From: Carnobacterium_A sp049673005 | GTDB taxonomy: Bacteria; Bacillota; Bacilli; Lactobacillales; Carnobacteriaceae | DNA length: 32,634 nucleotides | Direction: 5' to 3' | Assembly: GCF_049673005.1 (NCBI RefSeq) | Contig: NZ_JBATXB010000055.1 | Coordinates: 1-32,634, forward strand | Part shown: piece after piece, positions 24,484 to 32,616 of the stretch | Numbering within the stretch: position 1 is the stretch's first letter | Layout of the letters: each line of letters begins with the position of its first letter | The notes under the pieces: model-generated | The model's input: the letters and a program-made list of their open reading frames with translations, nothing else | What the model was told of the DNA's origin: nothing | Databases searched by the model: none | Position numbers and translations under genes: made by a program

Positions 24484-26201
24484 TTAAATTAGCTAAAAAG
24501 ATGAATGGTTTAGCAGTAATGGGAGCAGTCATATTTATGATTATCCAAGTCGTTAGTGATCTTTACTTGCCGAACTTAACTGCGGACATCATAGATAATG
24601 GGATTGCAACAGGGGATATTAATTATATAGTATCTGTTGGTATAAAAATGCTGGGATTTTCTTTATTGAGCGTAGCTGCAGCAACAGGAAATGTTTATTT
24701 AGCATCACAGCAATCTCAACTGTTAGGAAAAAACATTCGAAGCAGTGTCTTTAAAAAAGTATCGTATTTTTCTAATGATGCTATTGATGAGATAGGAACT
24801 TCTTCCCTTATTACAAGAACAACAAATGATGTTGTCCAAATACAAATGGTTGTTATGATGGCTTTGAGAATGATGATACAAGCACCCATTATGTTAGTTG
24901 GAGCAGGAATTATGGCTTATACAAGAGAACCAAAATTAGCGAGTATTTTTCTATTCGTTCTTCCAATTTTAGCCGTTTTTATGGCAACTATTATGTATTT
25001 TGCCGTACCTTATTTTAAGAAAATGCAAAGCAAAACAGACCGTTTGAACTTAGTCTTTCGTGAAGGTTTAACAGGTATTCGTGTTATTCGAGCATTTAAT
25101 CGAAACGATTCAGAAACAAAACGATTTGATGAAGCCAATAAAGATTTTGCAAATACTTCTATTAAAGCAAACACAATCATGAGTTTTCTGTTGCCAGTAA
25201 TGACATTAATTATAAGTGCAACCAATATCTCAATTATTTGGTTTGGTGGTCAGTATATTGGTGATGGCCTAATGGAAGTTGGGAATTTGATTACCTTTAT
25301 GACGTATGCTTTCCAAATTTTAATGAGTTTTATGATGTTGGCTATGATCTTTGTTTTTATTCCAAGAGCACAAGTTTCTGCCGCACGTATTAATAAAGTT
25401 CTATCTACAGATAGTATGGTTAAAGACCCTGAAAAGCCAATTAAAGTTGATATGGCAGATAAAGGAACGATAGAATTTGATCAAGTAGATTTTCGTTATA
25501 ATGGAGCTGAGCAACTAGCTCTTGAGAACATTAGCTTTAAGGGTGTTAAAGGTGAAATGATAGCTGTTATTGGTGGGACCGGTTCGGGAAAATCAACTCT
25601 AGCAAACTTAATTGCACGTTTTTATGATGTTGAATCAGGAAGCATTAAAATTAATGGAGTAGATATACGGGACACGAATCAAAAAGACCTACGTAGCATG
25701 ATGGGCTATGCTCCTCAAAAAGCTCTTTTGTTTACAGGAACCATTCGTTCAAATATGCAATACGGAAATCCGAACGCAACAGATGAAGAAATCTGGCATG
25801 CATTAGAAGTAGCGCAAGCTAAAGATTTTGTTTCAGAATTGCCAAAAGGATTAGATAGCTATGTAGAACAAGGTGGAGGCAACTTCTCTGGCGGTCAAAA
25901 ACAACGTCTAAGCATCGCTCGTGCGTTAGTTTCTAAAGGGGATATCCTAATATTTGATGACTCTTTTTCTGCTTTAGACTTCAAAACAGATGCAACATTA
26001 AGAAAAGCCTTGATTGAAGAAGCGAAAGACTCTGTTGTCGTGATTATCGCACAAAGAATTAGCACAGTAATGAATGCCAATACGATTTTAGTAATGGAAG
26101 CTGGCCGAGTGGTTGGAAAAGGGACTCACGAAGAACTTAAAGCAACAAATGAAACGTATCAAGAGATTATGAACTCTCAAATGAGAGAGGAGGAACTTTA
26201 A
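24480..26201 (+). CDS. Heterodimeric ABC multidrug exporter, subunit 1 (degenerate-site subunit)
   Basis: Half-transporter of 573 residues: an exporter-type membrane domain with six helices (about 1-320) and an ATPase domain. Walker A is GGTGSGKS (365-372), signature FSGGQKQR (from 469), and Walker B ILIFDDSF places Asp494 where the catalytic Glu is usual. An Asp here marks the noncanonical subunit of heterodimers such as LmrC, BmrC and TM287. A GGAGG site inside the end of tetR serves its ATG. Its stop overlaps the start of subunit 2 by one base (TAATG), so translation is probably coupled. The likely role is drug or amphiphile efflux under the adjacent TetR. The substrate is unknown; CydCD-type function is unlikely given the TetR context. 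Confidence 0.93.
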   Translation: MIKLAKKMNGLAVMGAVIFMIIQVVSDLYLPNLTADIIDNGIATGDINYIVSVGIKMLGFSLLSVAAATGNVYLASQQSQLLGKNIRSSVFKKVSYFSNDAIDEIGTSSLITRTTNDVVQIQMVVMMALRMMIQAPIMLVGAGIMAYTREPKLASIFLFVLPILAVFMATIMYFAVPYFKKMQSKTDRLNLVFREGLTGIRVIRAFNRNDSETKRFDEANKDFANTSIKANTIMSFLLPVMTLIISATNISIIWFGGQYIGDGLMEVGNLITFMTYAFQILMSFMMLAMIFVFIPRAQVSAARINKVLSTDSMVKDPEKPIKVDMADKGTIEFDQVDFRYNGAEQLALENISFKGVKGEMIAVIGGTGSGKSTLANLIARFYDVESGSIKINGVDIRDTNQKDLRSMMGYAPQKALLFTGTIRSNMQYGNPNATDEEIWHALEVAQAKDFVSELPKGLDSYVEQGGGNFSGGQKQRLSIARALVSKGDILIFDDSFSALDFKTDATLRKALIEEAKDSVVVIIAQRISTVMNANTILVMEAGRVVGKGTHEELKATNETYQEIMNSQMREEEL

Positions 26202-28048
26202 TGAGAAATTCAGGACCGAAAGGTGAAGTACGCAAAGCTAAAAATTTCTGGGGAACCCTGAAACGATTACTTGGTTATATGTCTAATCGTATCCTTGCAA
26301 TTGGATTAGTTTTCATCTTAGCTATTGTAGGTACAGTTTTGCAGACGAGCACGCCAAAAATTTTGGGAGAAGCAACTACTGAAATTTTTAAAGGCGTTAT
26401 GGTAGGAATGAAAATGAAAGAAGCTGGTCAAGTTGTTGAGAAATTACCAATTGATTTTGAGATAATAAAAAATGTCTTATTTACGGTCGCTATCTTGTAT
26501 ATCTTATCGGCTATTTTTCAGTATTTCCAGCAATTTACGATGACACGTGTAGCACAAAATACCGTGTATGATTTACGAAAAGAATTAAAAGATAAAATGA
26601 ATAAAGTTCCAATGAGCTACTACGATACTCATTCTAACGGAGATATCATGTCGCGTGCTGTTAATGATATGGACAATATTGCGAGCACACTTCAGCAAAC
26701 ATTAACCCAATTTGTAAATAGTTTTGTTTTATTTTTTGCCGTATTATATATGATGCTAAGTATCAGTTTACAAATGACCTTAATTGCTTTTGTCACTGTT
26801 CCGTTGAGTGTGTTGGTAATTAGCTTAATCGCACCAAGATCACAAAAATTATTTGCGGCACAACAAAAAAAGTTAGGATTATTAAACAATCAAGTTGAAG
26901 AAACCTATGCTGGTCATGTTATTGTAAAAATATACAACCGTGAAGATGCAGAAATTGAGTTATTTGAAAAACAAAACGAAGAATTGTATCAATCTTCATG
27001 GAAAGCGCAGTTCTTTTCCGGTTTTGTTATGCCGATGATGAACTTTGTTAAAAATATAGGTTATGTATTAGTGGCTGTTGTTGGAGGAATTAATGTAGCG
27101 AATGGAACAATGACGTTAGGTAACGTTCAAGCATTTCTACAATACACAAACCAATTCAGTCAACCAATGAGCCAAATGGCAAATTTAGTTAATACGATCC
27201 AAGCAACGATTGCTTCAGCTGAACGTGTATTTGAAGTATTAGACGAAGATGAAATGGTAGAAGAAAAATCAAATGTGACGCCTATTCCAAATTCACCCTA
27301 TAAGGTTTCTTTTGACCATGTTCAATTTGGTTATGGGGATGATGATCAAGAGTTATTAATGAATGATTTTAACTTAAAAGTTAAAGAAGGCCAAATGATA
27401 GCTATTGTTGGTCCTACCGGTGCGGGTAAATCAACCTTAATCAACTTGTTAGAACGCTTTTATGATGTAAAAGGTGGAAGCATTAAATTAGATGGTGTGG
27501 ACACAAGAGACATGACTCGTGAAGAATTACGTTCGCACTTTAGTATGGTTCTACAAGATACTTGGTTGTTTAATGGAACCATTTTAGAAAATATAAAATA
27601 TGGTAGTGAGAAGTATGGTCAAGATGAAGAACGTGTCGCAGCGGCTGCTAAAGCGGCTCATGTAGATGACTTTGTTCATACATTACCAGATGGATACGAC
27701 ACGATTCTAAATGAAGAAGCAAGTAATATTTCACTTGGTCAACGCCAATTAATCACAATTGCTAGAGCATTCTTAGTTGATCCAGAAGTCTTAATTTTAG
27801 ATGAGGCAACTTCAAGTGTAGATACACGAACAGAAATTTTGATTCAAAAAGCAATGCGGAAGTTATTACAAGGCCGAACTAGCTTTGTTGTTGCCCACAG
27901 ATTATCAACCATTCGAGATGCGGATAATATTATCGTTATGAATGAGGGAGATGTAATGGAAACTGGAACTCACGATGAATTAATGAAACAAGATGGGTTT
28001 TATGCAGACTTATATAATAGTCAATTTGCTGAAAAACCAGCCGTATAA
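26201..28048 (+). CDS. Heterodimeric ABC multidrug exporter, subunit 2 (catalytic-site subunit)
   Basis: Partner half-transporter of 615 residues with an exporter-type membrane domain (about 20-345; an extracellular loop region near residues 65-90 lengthens it) and an ATPase domain. Walker A is GPTGAGKST (from 404) and Walker B LILDEATSS has the catalytic Glu535. The signature is ISLGQRQ (510-516), with Leu instead of the first Gly of SGGQ. Together with subunit 1 this gives one normal ATP site (this Walker B with the SGGQ of subunit 1) and one degenerate site (Asp494 of subunit 1 with this SLGQ), the pattern known for LmrCD/BmrCD/TM287-288. GAGAGGAGG precedes the ATG. A strong terminator follows. 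Confidence 0.93.
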   Translation: MRNSGPKGEVRKAKNFWGTLKRLLGYMSNRILAIGLVFILAIVGTVLQTSTPKILGEATTEIFKGVMVGMKMKEAGQVVEKLPIDFEIIKNVLFTVAILYILSAIFQYFQQFTMTRVAQNTVYDLRKELKDKMNKVPMSYYDTHSNGDIMSRAVNDMDNIASTLQQTLTQFVNSFVLFFAVLYMMLSISLQMTLIAFVTVPLSVLVISLIAPRSQKLFAAQQKKLGLLNNQVEETYAGHVIVKIYNREDAEIELFEKQNEELYQSSWKAQFFSGFVMPMMNFVKNIGYVLVAVVGGINVANGTMTLGNVQAFLQYTNQFSQPMSQMANLVNTIQATIASAERVFEVLDEDEMVEEKSNVTPIPNSPYKVSFDHVQFGYGDDDQELLMNDFNLKVKEGQMIAIVGPTGAGKSTLINLLERFYDVKGGSIKLDGVDTRDMTREELRSHFSMVLQDTWLFNGTILENIKYGSEKYGQDEERVAAAAKAAHVDDFVHTLPDGYDTILNEEASNISLGQRQLITIARAFLVDPEVLILDEATSSVDTRTEILIQKAMRKLLQGRTSFVVAHRLSTIRDADNIIVMNEGDVMETGTHDELMKQDGFYADLYNSQFAEKPAV

Positions 28049-28060
28049 TGAACGAAAGAT

Positions 28061-28112
28061 AAAACGTCCTTCATACAGGAATGCACTAGACTTGTATGTA
28101 GGGCGTTTTTTT
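28061..28112 (+). terminator. Terminator of the tetR-ABC operon
   Basis: AAAACGTCCTTCATACA (28061-28077) pairs with 28093-28109, with one mismatch and one G-U pair, followed by a run of T. It lies 12 bp after the stop codon. Confidence 0.88.
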
Positions 28113-28213
28113 TAAAATATAGTATAGTAATAAAGAAGAAACGCAATAAGGATTCACGACTAATGGCTAGTATGTTAAACTAGAATAAAATGCAAGGAAA
28201 TGAGGCGAAATAA

Positions 28214-29407
28214 ATGACTGAATATAAAATGATGCAGCTTAATGAGTACCAACAAATGTTTGATTTAGCTAGCTATGCCTTTAATAAAGAGAAATCAGCA
28301 AGTCGAGAAAAAAGATTTACTAAACTTTGCTCAAAATCAGATTGTTTTGGTGCTTTTAAAGGCGATTCGTTGCTAAGCCAATTAATTGTTCGTCCAATGG
28401 AAGTTTACTTACATGGGCAAACGTTTAAAATGGGAGGAATTGGTTCCGTTGCTAGTTATCCAGAAAATAGAGGCGGAGGAGATATTGCTCAGTTAATGAC
28501 ATTATCTCTTGAAAAGATGAATAAACAAGGCCAATTGCTGTCTTATTTAGCACCTTTTTCTTACTCGTTTTACCGTAGATATGGCTATGAGCATTGTTTT
28601 GATGAATTGCAGTATACAATTGATGGCAGCGAATTACCTAAAATACAAAAAACAGCTGGGTCTATTCGCCGACTCGAATGGGAAGATGCAAAATTAATTC
28701 TTAAAGCTACTTATGAAAAACGATATGCTAAAAGCGTAGGGCCTCTAAAGCGTAGTCAATGGGATTGGGACTATTCAATGTTATCCCGAGAAGACTCGTC
28801 AATTGCTGTTTATTATGATGAAAAAAATGAAGTTCAAGGTTATTTAATCTATTCGTTCAAAGGCCAAACTCCTGGGACATTTGTCTTACAAGAAATGGTT
28901 TATTTAAACCAGTCCGCTTTTAAAGAATTATGGAATTTTGTCTCGTCTCATAAAGCAAGTTTCCATACATTTAGTTATAAAACAGGAGCACATGAAAAAA
29001 TAGCTTATTTATTTGATAATCCAAGAGTCAAGCAAGAAATAGTTCCGTATATGATGGCTCGAATTGTGACGATTGAGGATTTTTTATTGATTTATCCTTT
29101 TAAGGAACAAGCTCCTCAAACATTTTATTTAAAGGTGGAAGATGAACAAGCACATTGGAACAATGGGATTTGGAAAGTAGAGTTGTTTTTAAGTAGTAGA
29201 AAAGTGACGCGTGTAAAAATGGAACAAGAAGTACCACAAGATATACTTCTTTCTGGAACAATACAATCTTGGACACAAGTCTTTATGAGTTATCGGACAA
29301 TTGAAGAGTTAGTCTTTTTTGATAGAATTAAGGGGACGAATAAAGCAGTGATAGATTTTTCAAGAAGAATTCCTGAAGGCACTCCAGTACTATATGATTA
29401 CTTTTAA
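28214..29407 (+). CDS. Eis-like GNAT N-acetyltransferase
   Basis: Predicted cytoplasmic acetyl-CoA-dependent acetyltransferase of 397 residues, COG4552. It has the Eis layout: an N-terminal GNAT domain with GGIGSVASYPENRGGGDIAQ (74-93; Arg86-Gly-Gly-Gly is the acetyl-CoA pyrophosphate loop), a second GNAT-like domain (about 145-285) and a C-terminal sterol-carrier-like domain. The chain ends in YDYF; in mycobacterial Eis the C-terminal Phe carboxylate acts as general base, so the terminal Phe is notable. FYRRYGYEHCFDE near 118-130 follows the family pattern. The GAGG at 28202 serves the ATG. It is a single-gene unit after the ABC operon terminator. The substrate could be an aminoglycoside, polyamine or protein lysine; nothing here decides it. 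Confidence 0.88.
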   Translation: MTEYKMMQLNEYQQMFDLASYAFNKEKSASREKRFTKLCSKSDCFGAFKGDSLLSQLIVRPMEVYLHGQTFKMGGIGSVASYPENRGGGDIAQLMTLSLEKMNKQGQLLSYLAPFSYSFYRRYGYEHCFDELQYTIDGSELPKIQKTAGSIRRLEWEDAKLILKATYEKRYAKSVGPLKRSQWDWDYSMLSREDSSIAVYYDEKNEVQGYLIYSFKGQTPGTFVLQEMVYLNQSAFKELWNFVSSHKASFHTFSYKTGAHEKIAYLFDNPRVKQEIVPYMMARIVTIEDFLLIYPFKEQAPQTFYLKVEDEQAHWNNGIWKVELFLSSRKVTRVKMEQEVPQDILLSGTIQSWTQVFMSYRTIEELVFFDRIKGTNKAVIDFSRRIPEGTPVLYDYF

Positions 29408-29568
29408 ACAATATAAGATAAAGAACTAAATCTTATTAGTGGGAATAGTAAGGATTTTATTTTTCAGTTATGAGAGTTGTATGCTATCATCTAGTTAAGA
29501 GGTTATGCCTTATAATAAAACACTCTTTTTATCAAAAGGAACTAAGTTTAAAAAAGGGAGAGAATAAA

Positions 29569-30306
29569 ATGAATATTATTTTAACAAAAGATTATGCAGA
29601 ATTGTCTAAAGCTGCTTATCAAGTAATAGAAGATACACTTAAGAATAAGAAAGAAGCAGTCATCAACACAACAACAGGAGCAAGTTATGATGGTACATTT
29701 GAGTTGTTGGTTGAAGCGATTAACAACGATAAACTAGCGATTGACAAAAGTGTAATGACTAATTTAGATGAGTATATCGCAGAGCGAGATAAAACCTTTA
29801 CGGTTTACACGTATATGCATGAGAAATTTTATGACCTGATTAAAACACAACCTAGTTATATTGGTTTAATGGATGGGAGCACAAACGATCCACAGGCGGA
29901 AATTAAACGATACAATAAAATACTAAAAAAATACCCTAGGGATTTACAAATTGTTGGTTTAGGTGTTAATGGACATTTAGCTGCAAATGAACCAGGCACT
30001 CCTTTTGATTCACGTCTTTTTTTAGCAGATAGTGATGAATCAACGGTTAAGAGTACAATGGCTTATCAAAATTTATCACCTGAAGATGCGCCAACACAAA
30101 TGCTTACAATGGGTTTAGCAGATATTATGGAGGCTAAACATATATTAGTCGCTTCTTCCGGAATAAGAAAAGCGCAAGCTGTTAAAGATACATTAGAAGG
30201 TCCGATTAGTGAGAATTGTCCAGCTTCTATTTTACAAAACCATCCAAATGTGACGTTTATTATGGATGAAGCAGCAGCATCGTTGCTTGAAAAAAATTAC
30301 GGTTAA
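29569..30306 (+). CDS. nagB: Glucosamine-6-phosphate deaminase
   Basis: Converts GlcN-6-phosphate to fructose-6-phosphate and ammonia, joining amino-sugar catabolism to glycolysis. Length 245 residues, the short form typical of Firmicutes. Motifs: NTTTGAS near 33-39 (phosphate loop), NLDEYI with Asp67, and GLGVNGHLAANEPGT with Asn134-Gly135-His136 and Glu141. Asn at the first position of the NGH triad is, as I recall, also seen in Bacillus NagB, so it is not a defect. The ATG at 29569 follows AAGGGAG (29554-29560); an in-frame start 33 codons earlier adds residues absent from the family. It has its own terminator and lies 15 kb from murQ, whose product would reach it through NagA, which is not in this window. 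Confidence 0.95.
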   Translation: MNIILTKDYAELSKAAYQVIEDTLKNKKEAVINTTTGASYDGTFELLVEAINNDKLAIDKSVMTNLDEYIAERDKTFTVYTYMHEKFYDLIKTQPSYIGLMDGSTNDPQAEIKRYNKILKKYPRDLQIVGLGVNGHLAANEPGTPFDSRLFLADSDESTVKSTMAYQNLSPEDAPTQMLTMGLADIMEAKHILVASSGIRKAQAVKDTLEGPISENCPASILQNHPNVTFIMDEAAASLLEKNYG

Positions 30307-30319
30307 ACCAAAAAAAAAT

Positions 30320-30355
30320 AAAAAAAGCTTATGGTTTTTCCATAAGCTTTTTTTA
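30320..30355 (+). terminator. Intrinsic terminator of nagB
   Basis: A perfect 15-bp stem AAAAAAAGCTTATGG (30320-30334) / 30340-30354 with a T5 loop and a T-rich right arm, 13 bp after the stop codon. Confidence 0.92.
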
Positions 30356-30399
30356 GTGAATGAGAGGATATCTAGCGTTTAATAGAGAGGAAAAGTATC

Positions 30400-31410
30400 A
30401 TGTATCCAGAAACACGAAAGGTGATTCAGAGAATGATTGAGCAGTCTATCATTCCTGGTGCGAGTTATGCATTTATTAAAGATGGTAAAATAGAAATGCA
30501 TCGAGATGGATTAGCAGCAACTGTTCCCAGAAAAGAAAAAATCCAAGACAATCAACAATACGATGTAGCTTCCTTAACCAAAGTTATGCTAACAACGACA
30601 ACTATTTTAAACTTACTAGAAAATAAACTAATAGCATTGGAAGATTTAGTTCATTCATACTTACCCGAGTTTAAATCAAGAAAGGTAACAATTAGACATT
30701 TATTAACACATACATCCGCACTAAATGGCTTTATACCCAATCGAGATAATTTAGCAGCGAATGAATTAAAAACGGCACTTTTTACCTTAGTGCCCGATAA
30801 CACTTTAGGAGAGAAAGTTCAATACGCGGATATCAATATGATTTTATTAGGCTATATCATAGAAAGTATTGAAAATGAAACGTTATTTTCTGTTTTTGAG
30901 AAAAAAATAATCCAGCCATTGAATTTAAAAGCGTCTACTTATCATCCAATTAACCCAATGCAATGTGCGCCAACTCAAAATCATCCCCAGAGAGGAATGA
31001 TTAGAGGAAAGGTTCATGATCCAAAAGCATCTATACTTGGCAATCATTGTGGCAGCGCCGGATTATTTTCTACACTAAATGATACAGTACGGTTTAGTCA
31101 AATGATGCTTCAGAAGGGCATGTTGGATGGAGTTAGAGTGTTAGAAGAAAAGACTGTTCTTGAGTTACTGGAGGATAGAACACCTAACAAAAAACTGAAT
31201 CGTTCGTTAGGTTGGGATTTATTAACAAGAAGAGATGGGAAATCACTTTTCCACACAGGATTTACAGGTACATTTATTATCTTAAACATCAAGAGTCAAG
31301 AAGCTTTTATTTTTTTATCAAATCGTGTTCATCCAGTAAGTGATACAACAACTTATTTAGCGGAAAGAAACCATCTAATAGAAACTTATTTTTTAGAAAC
31401 TACCGTTTAA
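30400..31410 (+). CDS. Serine hydrolase of the beta-lactamase / class C penicillin-binding fold
   Basis: Predicted serine hydrolase of 336 residues (PF00144). Catalytic elements are SLTK (Ser58, Lys61), YADIN (Tyr142 in the position of the YxN motif, with Asp as third residue) and HTGFTG (from His285, in place of KTG). RHLLTHTSALNGF is the usual structural block. There is no signal peptide or membrane segment, so it should be cytoplasmic, unlike secreted penicillin-binding proteins. GAGAGGAAAAG precedes the ATG. It stands between nagB and manA. Bacillus AmiE, a muropeptide amidase in the mur cluster, shares this fold but is exported; esterase or D-amino-acid peptidase activity are alternatives. 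It is probably not a resistance enzyme. Confidence 0.85.
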   Translation: MYPETRKVIQRMIEQSIIPGASYAFIKDGKIEMHRDGLAATVPRKEKIQDNQQYDVASLTKVMLTTTTILNLLENKLIALEDLVHSYLPEFKSRKVTIRHLLTHTSALNGFIPNRDNLAANELKTALFTLVPDNTLGEKVQYADINMILLGYIIESIENETLFSVFEKKIIQPLNLKASTYHPINPMQCAPTQNHPQRGMIRGKVHDPKASILGNHCGSAGLFSTLNDTVRFSQMMLQKGMLDGVRVLEEKTVLELLEDRTPNKKLNRSLGWDLLTRRDGKSLFHTGFTGTFIILNIKSQEAFIFLSNRVHPVSDTTTYLAERNHLIETYFLETTV

Positions 31411-31438
31411 TTAGTCAAAATGATTATCACTAAATCGA

Positions 31439-31467
31439 TGTAAAAACGATTTCAATTATGGTAAGAT
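31439..31467 (+). promoter_or_regulatory. Predicted promoter of manA
   Basis: An extended -10 TGG-TAAGAT (31459-31467) with a poor -35 TGTAAA (31439-31444) at 17-nt spacing, about 35 bp before the ATG. Confidence 0.5.
31441..31454 (+). promoter_or_regulatory. cre-like site at the manA promoter
   Basis: TAAAAACGATTTCA matches the cre pattern TGNAANCGNWNNCA except for A at the second position. It overlaps the -35 region of the predicted manA promoter, and an AAATCG / CGATTT inverted repeat (31432-31437 / 31447-31452) covers the same spot. Confidence 0.4.
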
Positions 31468-31500
31468 AATAGAGAATTTGTTTAGAGGAGGAAGTAAAAA

Positions 31501-32457
31501 ATGAATGAACCACTATTTTTGAAAGCCGTTTTACAAGAGAAAATTTGGGGCGGAACAAAGTTGCATGATGTATTTAATTATGACTTACCTAGTGATAGAG
31601 TAGGAGAATGTTGGTCAATCAGTGCACACCCAAATGGACCGAGCACAGTATTGAACGGACCATATGAGGGAATGACATTAGCAGAAGTTTGGAAAGAACA
31701 CAGGGATGTCTTTGGTAATGTTAAAGGAGATGTTTTCCCATTATTAACGAAAATATTAGATGCTAATGATGATCTATCCGTACAAGTTCATCCAAATGAT
31801 ACTTATGGACTTGAGCATGAGGGCGAATTAGGAAAGACTGAGTGTTGGTACGTTATTGATGCCGATGAAGGAGCAGAAATTGTTTACGGACATCATGCTA
31901 AAACTAAAGAAGAGTTAGAATCTATGATTAAAGAAGGAAAATGGACTGAATTGTTAAGACGAATCAAAGTGAAAAAAGGAGACTTCTTCTTTGTACCAAG
32001 TGGAACCATTCATGCTATTGGAGCAGGTATTATGATTTTAGAAACACAACAGTCCAGTGATACTACCTATAGAGTTTATGATTACAACCGTAAAGATGAT
32101 ACGGGTAATCCTAGAGAGTTGCACATTCAACAATCTGTTGATGTAACAACAGTTCCACATGTTGATGCAGAAACAGGTATAACGACAACTCAATTAGAAA
32201 ATGTAGAAATTACAACGTACGTAAAAACTGATTTCTTTAATGTTTATCAATGGTCTATTACGGGGAATGCAGTCTTTGAAGCATCTGCACCATATACACT
32301 TGTTACTGTTTTAGAAGGTGAAGGGACTCTTCTAGTAGAATCTGGTGAGTATCCTTTAACTAAAGGAACAAACTTTATTTTACCAAATGACATAAAAAAT
32401 TGGACAATAAAAGGCTCATTACAAATTATTGCCTCAACACCTGGAACAGAAATGTAA
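31501..32457 (+). CDS. manA: Mannose-6-phosphate isomerase, class I (short Firmicute type)
   Basis: Zinc enzyme that interconverts mannose-6-phosphate and fructose-6-phosphate. It has 318 residues, the usual length for the Bacillus/Lactobacillus form. Metal ligands are visible: Gln95 and His97 in VQVHPND, Glu114 in KTECWYVI and His171 in PSGTIHAIGAG. The start LFLKAVLQEKIWGGTKL and the cupin-like C-terminus (VLEGEGTLLVESGEYPL) are typical. AGAGGAGG precedes the ATG. It would serve uptake of mannose via PTS, or supply mannose-6P for polysaccharides. A cre-like element at the promoter suggests catabolite control. Confidence 0.95.
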   Translation: MNEPLFLKAVLQEKIWGGTKLHDVFNYDLPSDRVGECWSISAHPNGPSTVLNGPYEGMTLAEVWKEHRDVFGNVKGDVFPLLTKILDANDDLSVQVHPNDTYGLEHEGELGKTECWYVIDADEGAEIVYGHHAKTKEELESMIKEGKWTELLRRIKVKKGDFFFVPSGTIHAIGAGIMILETQQSSDTTYRVYDYNRKDDTGNPRELHIQQSVDVTTVPHVDAETGITTTQLENVEITTYVKTDFFNVYQWSITGNAVFEASAPYTLVTVLEGEGTLLVESGEYPLTKGTNFILPNDIKNWTIKGSLQIIASTPGTEM

Positions 32458-32507
32458 TAGAAGAAAAGGCTAAATATATAATTTTCGCTAAAATTAGACT
32501 ATTAAAA

Positions 32508-32523
32508 GAGGCTGGGACATAAC
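32508..32523 (+). repeat. GAGGCTGGGACATAAC intergenic motif
   Basis: This GC-richer motif in AT-rich intergenic DNA resembles short sequences that I recall recurring after genes in Lactobacillales and other Firmicutes (GCTGGGACA-type). No second copy is present in the window, so the repeat status is from memory only. Confidence 0.35.
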
Positions 32524-32537
32524 TAGCTACTAATAAG

Positions 32538-32584
32538 AAAAAAGATTCCATTTATCAGCAAACTGATGAATGGAATCTTTTTTT
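32538..32584 (+). terminator. Strong hairpin terminator downstream of manA
   Basis: A 21-bp stem (32538-32558 with 32563-32583, one G-U pair) with loop CAAA and a T7 run. It lies 80 bp after the manA stop codon, just past the GCTGGGACA motif. Confidence 0.88.
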
Positions 32585-32601
32585 GTGTCAATTTGATAGA
32601 A

Positions 32602-32616
32602 CTCCCCGACGGGGAG
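32602..32616. other. GC-rich hairpin near window end
   Basis: CTCCCC-GAC-GGGGAG is a perfect 6-bp all-but-GC stem in otherwise AT-rich DNA. No gene is visible after it before the window ends at 32634. It may belong to a longer repeat or structured RNA cut by the window edge. Confidence 0.5.

Noticed and set aside
29569..30306. NagB active-site defect (NGH instead of DGH)
   Set aside because: Asn at this position is, as I recall, found in Bacillus-type NagB enzymes; the other catalytic residues are intact.
31421..31429. TGATTATCA upstream of manA as a Fur site
   Set aside because: It is only a 9-bp partial match with no second half-site, and manA has no expected link to iron.
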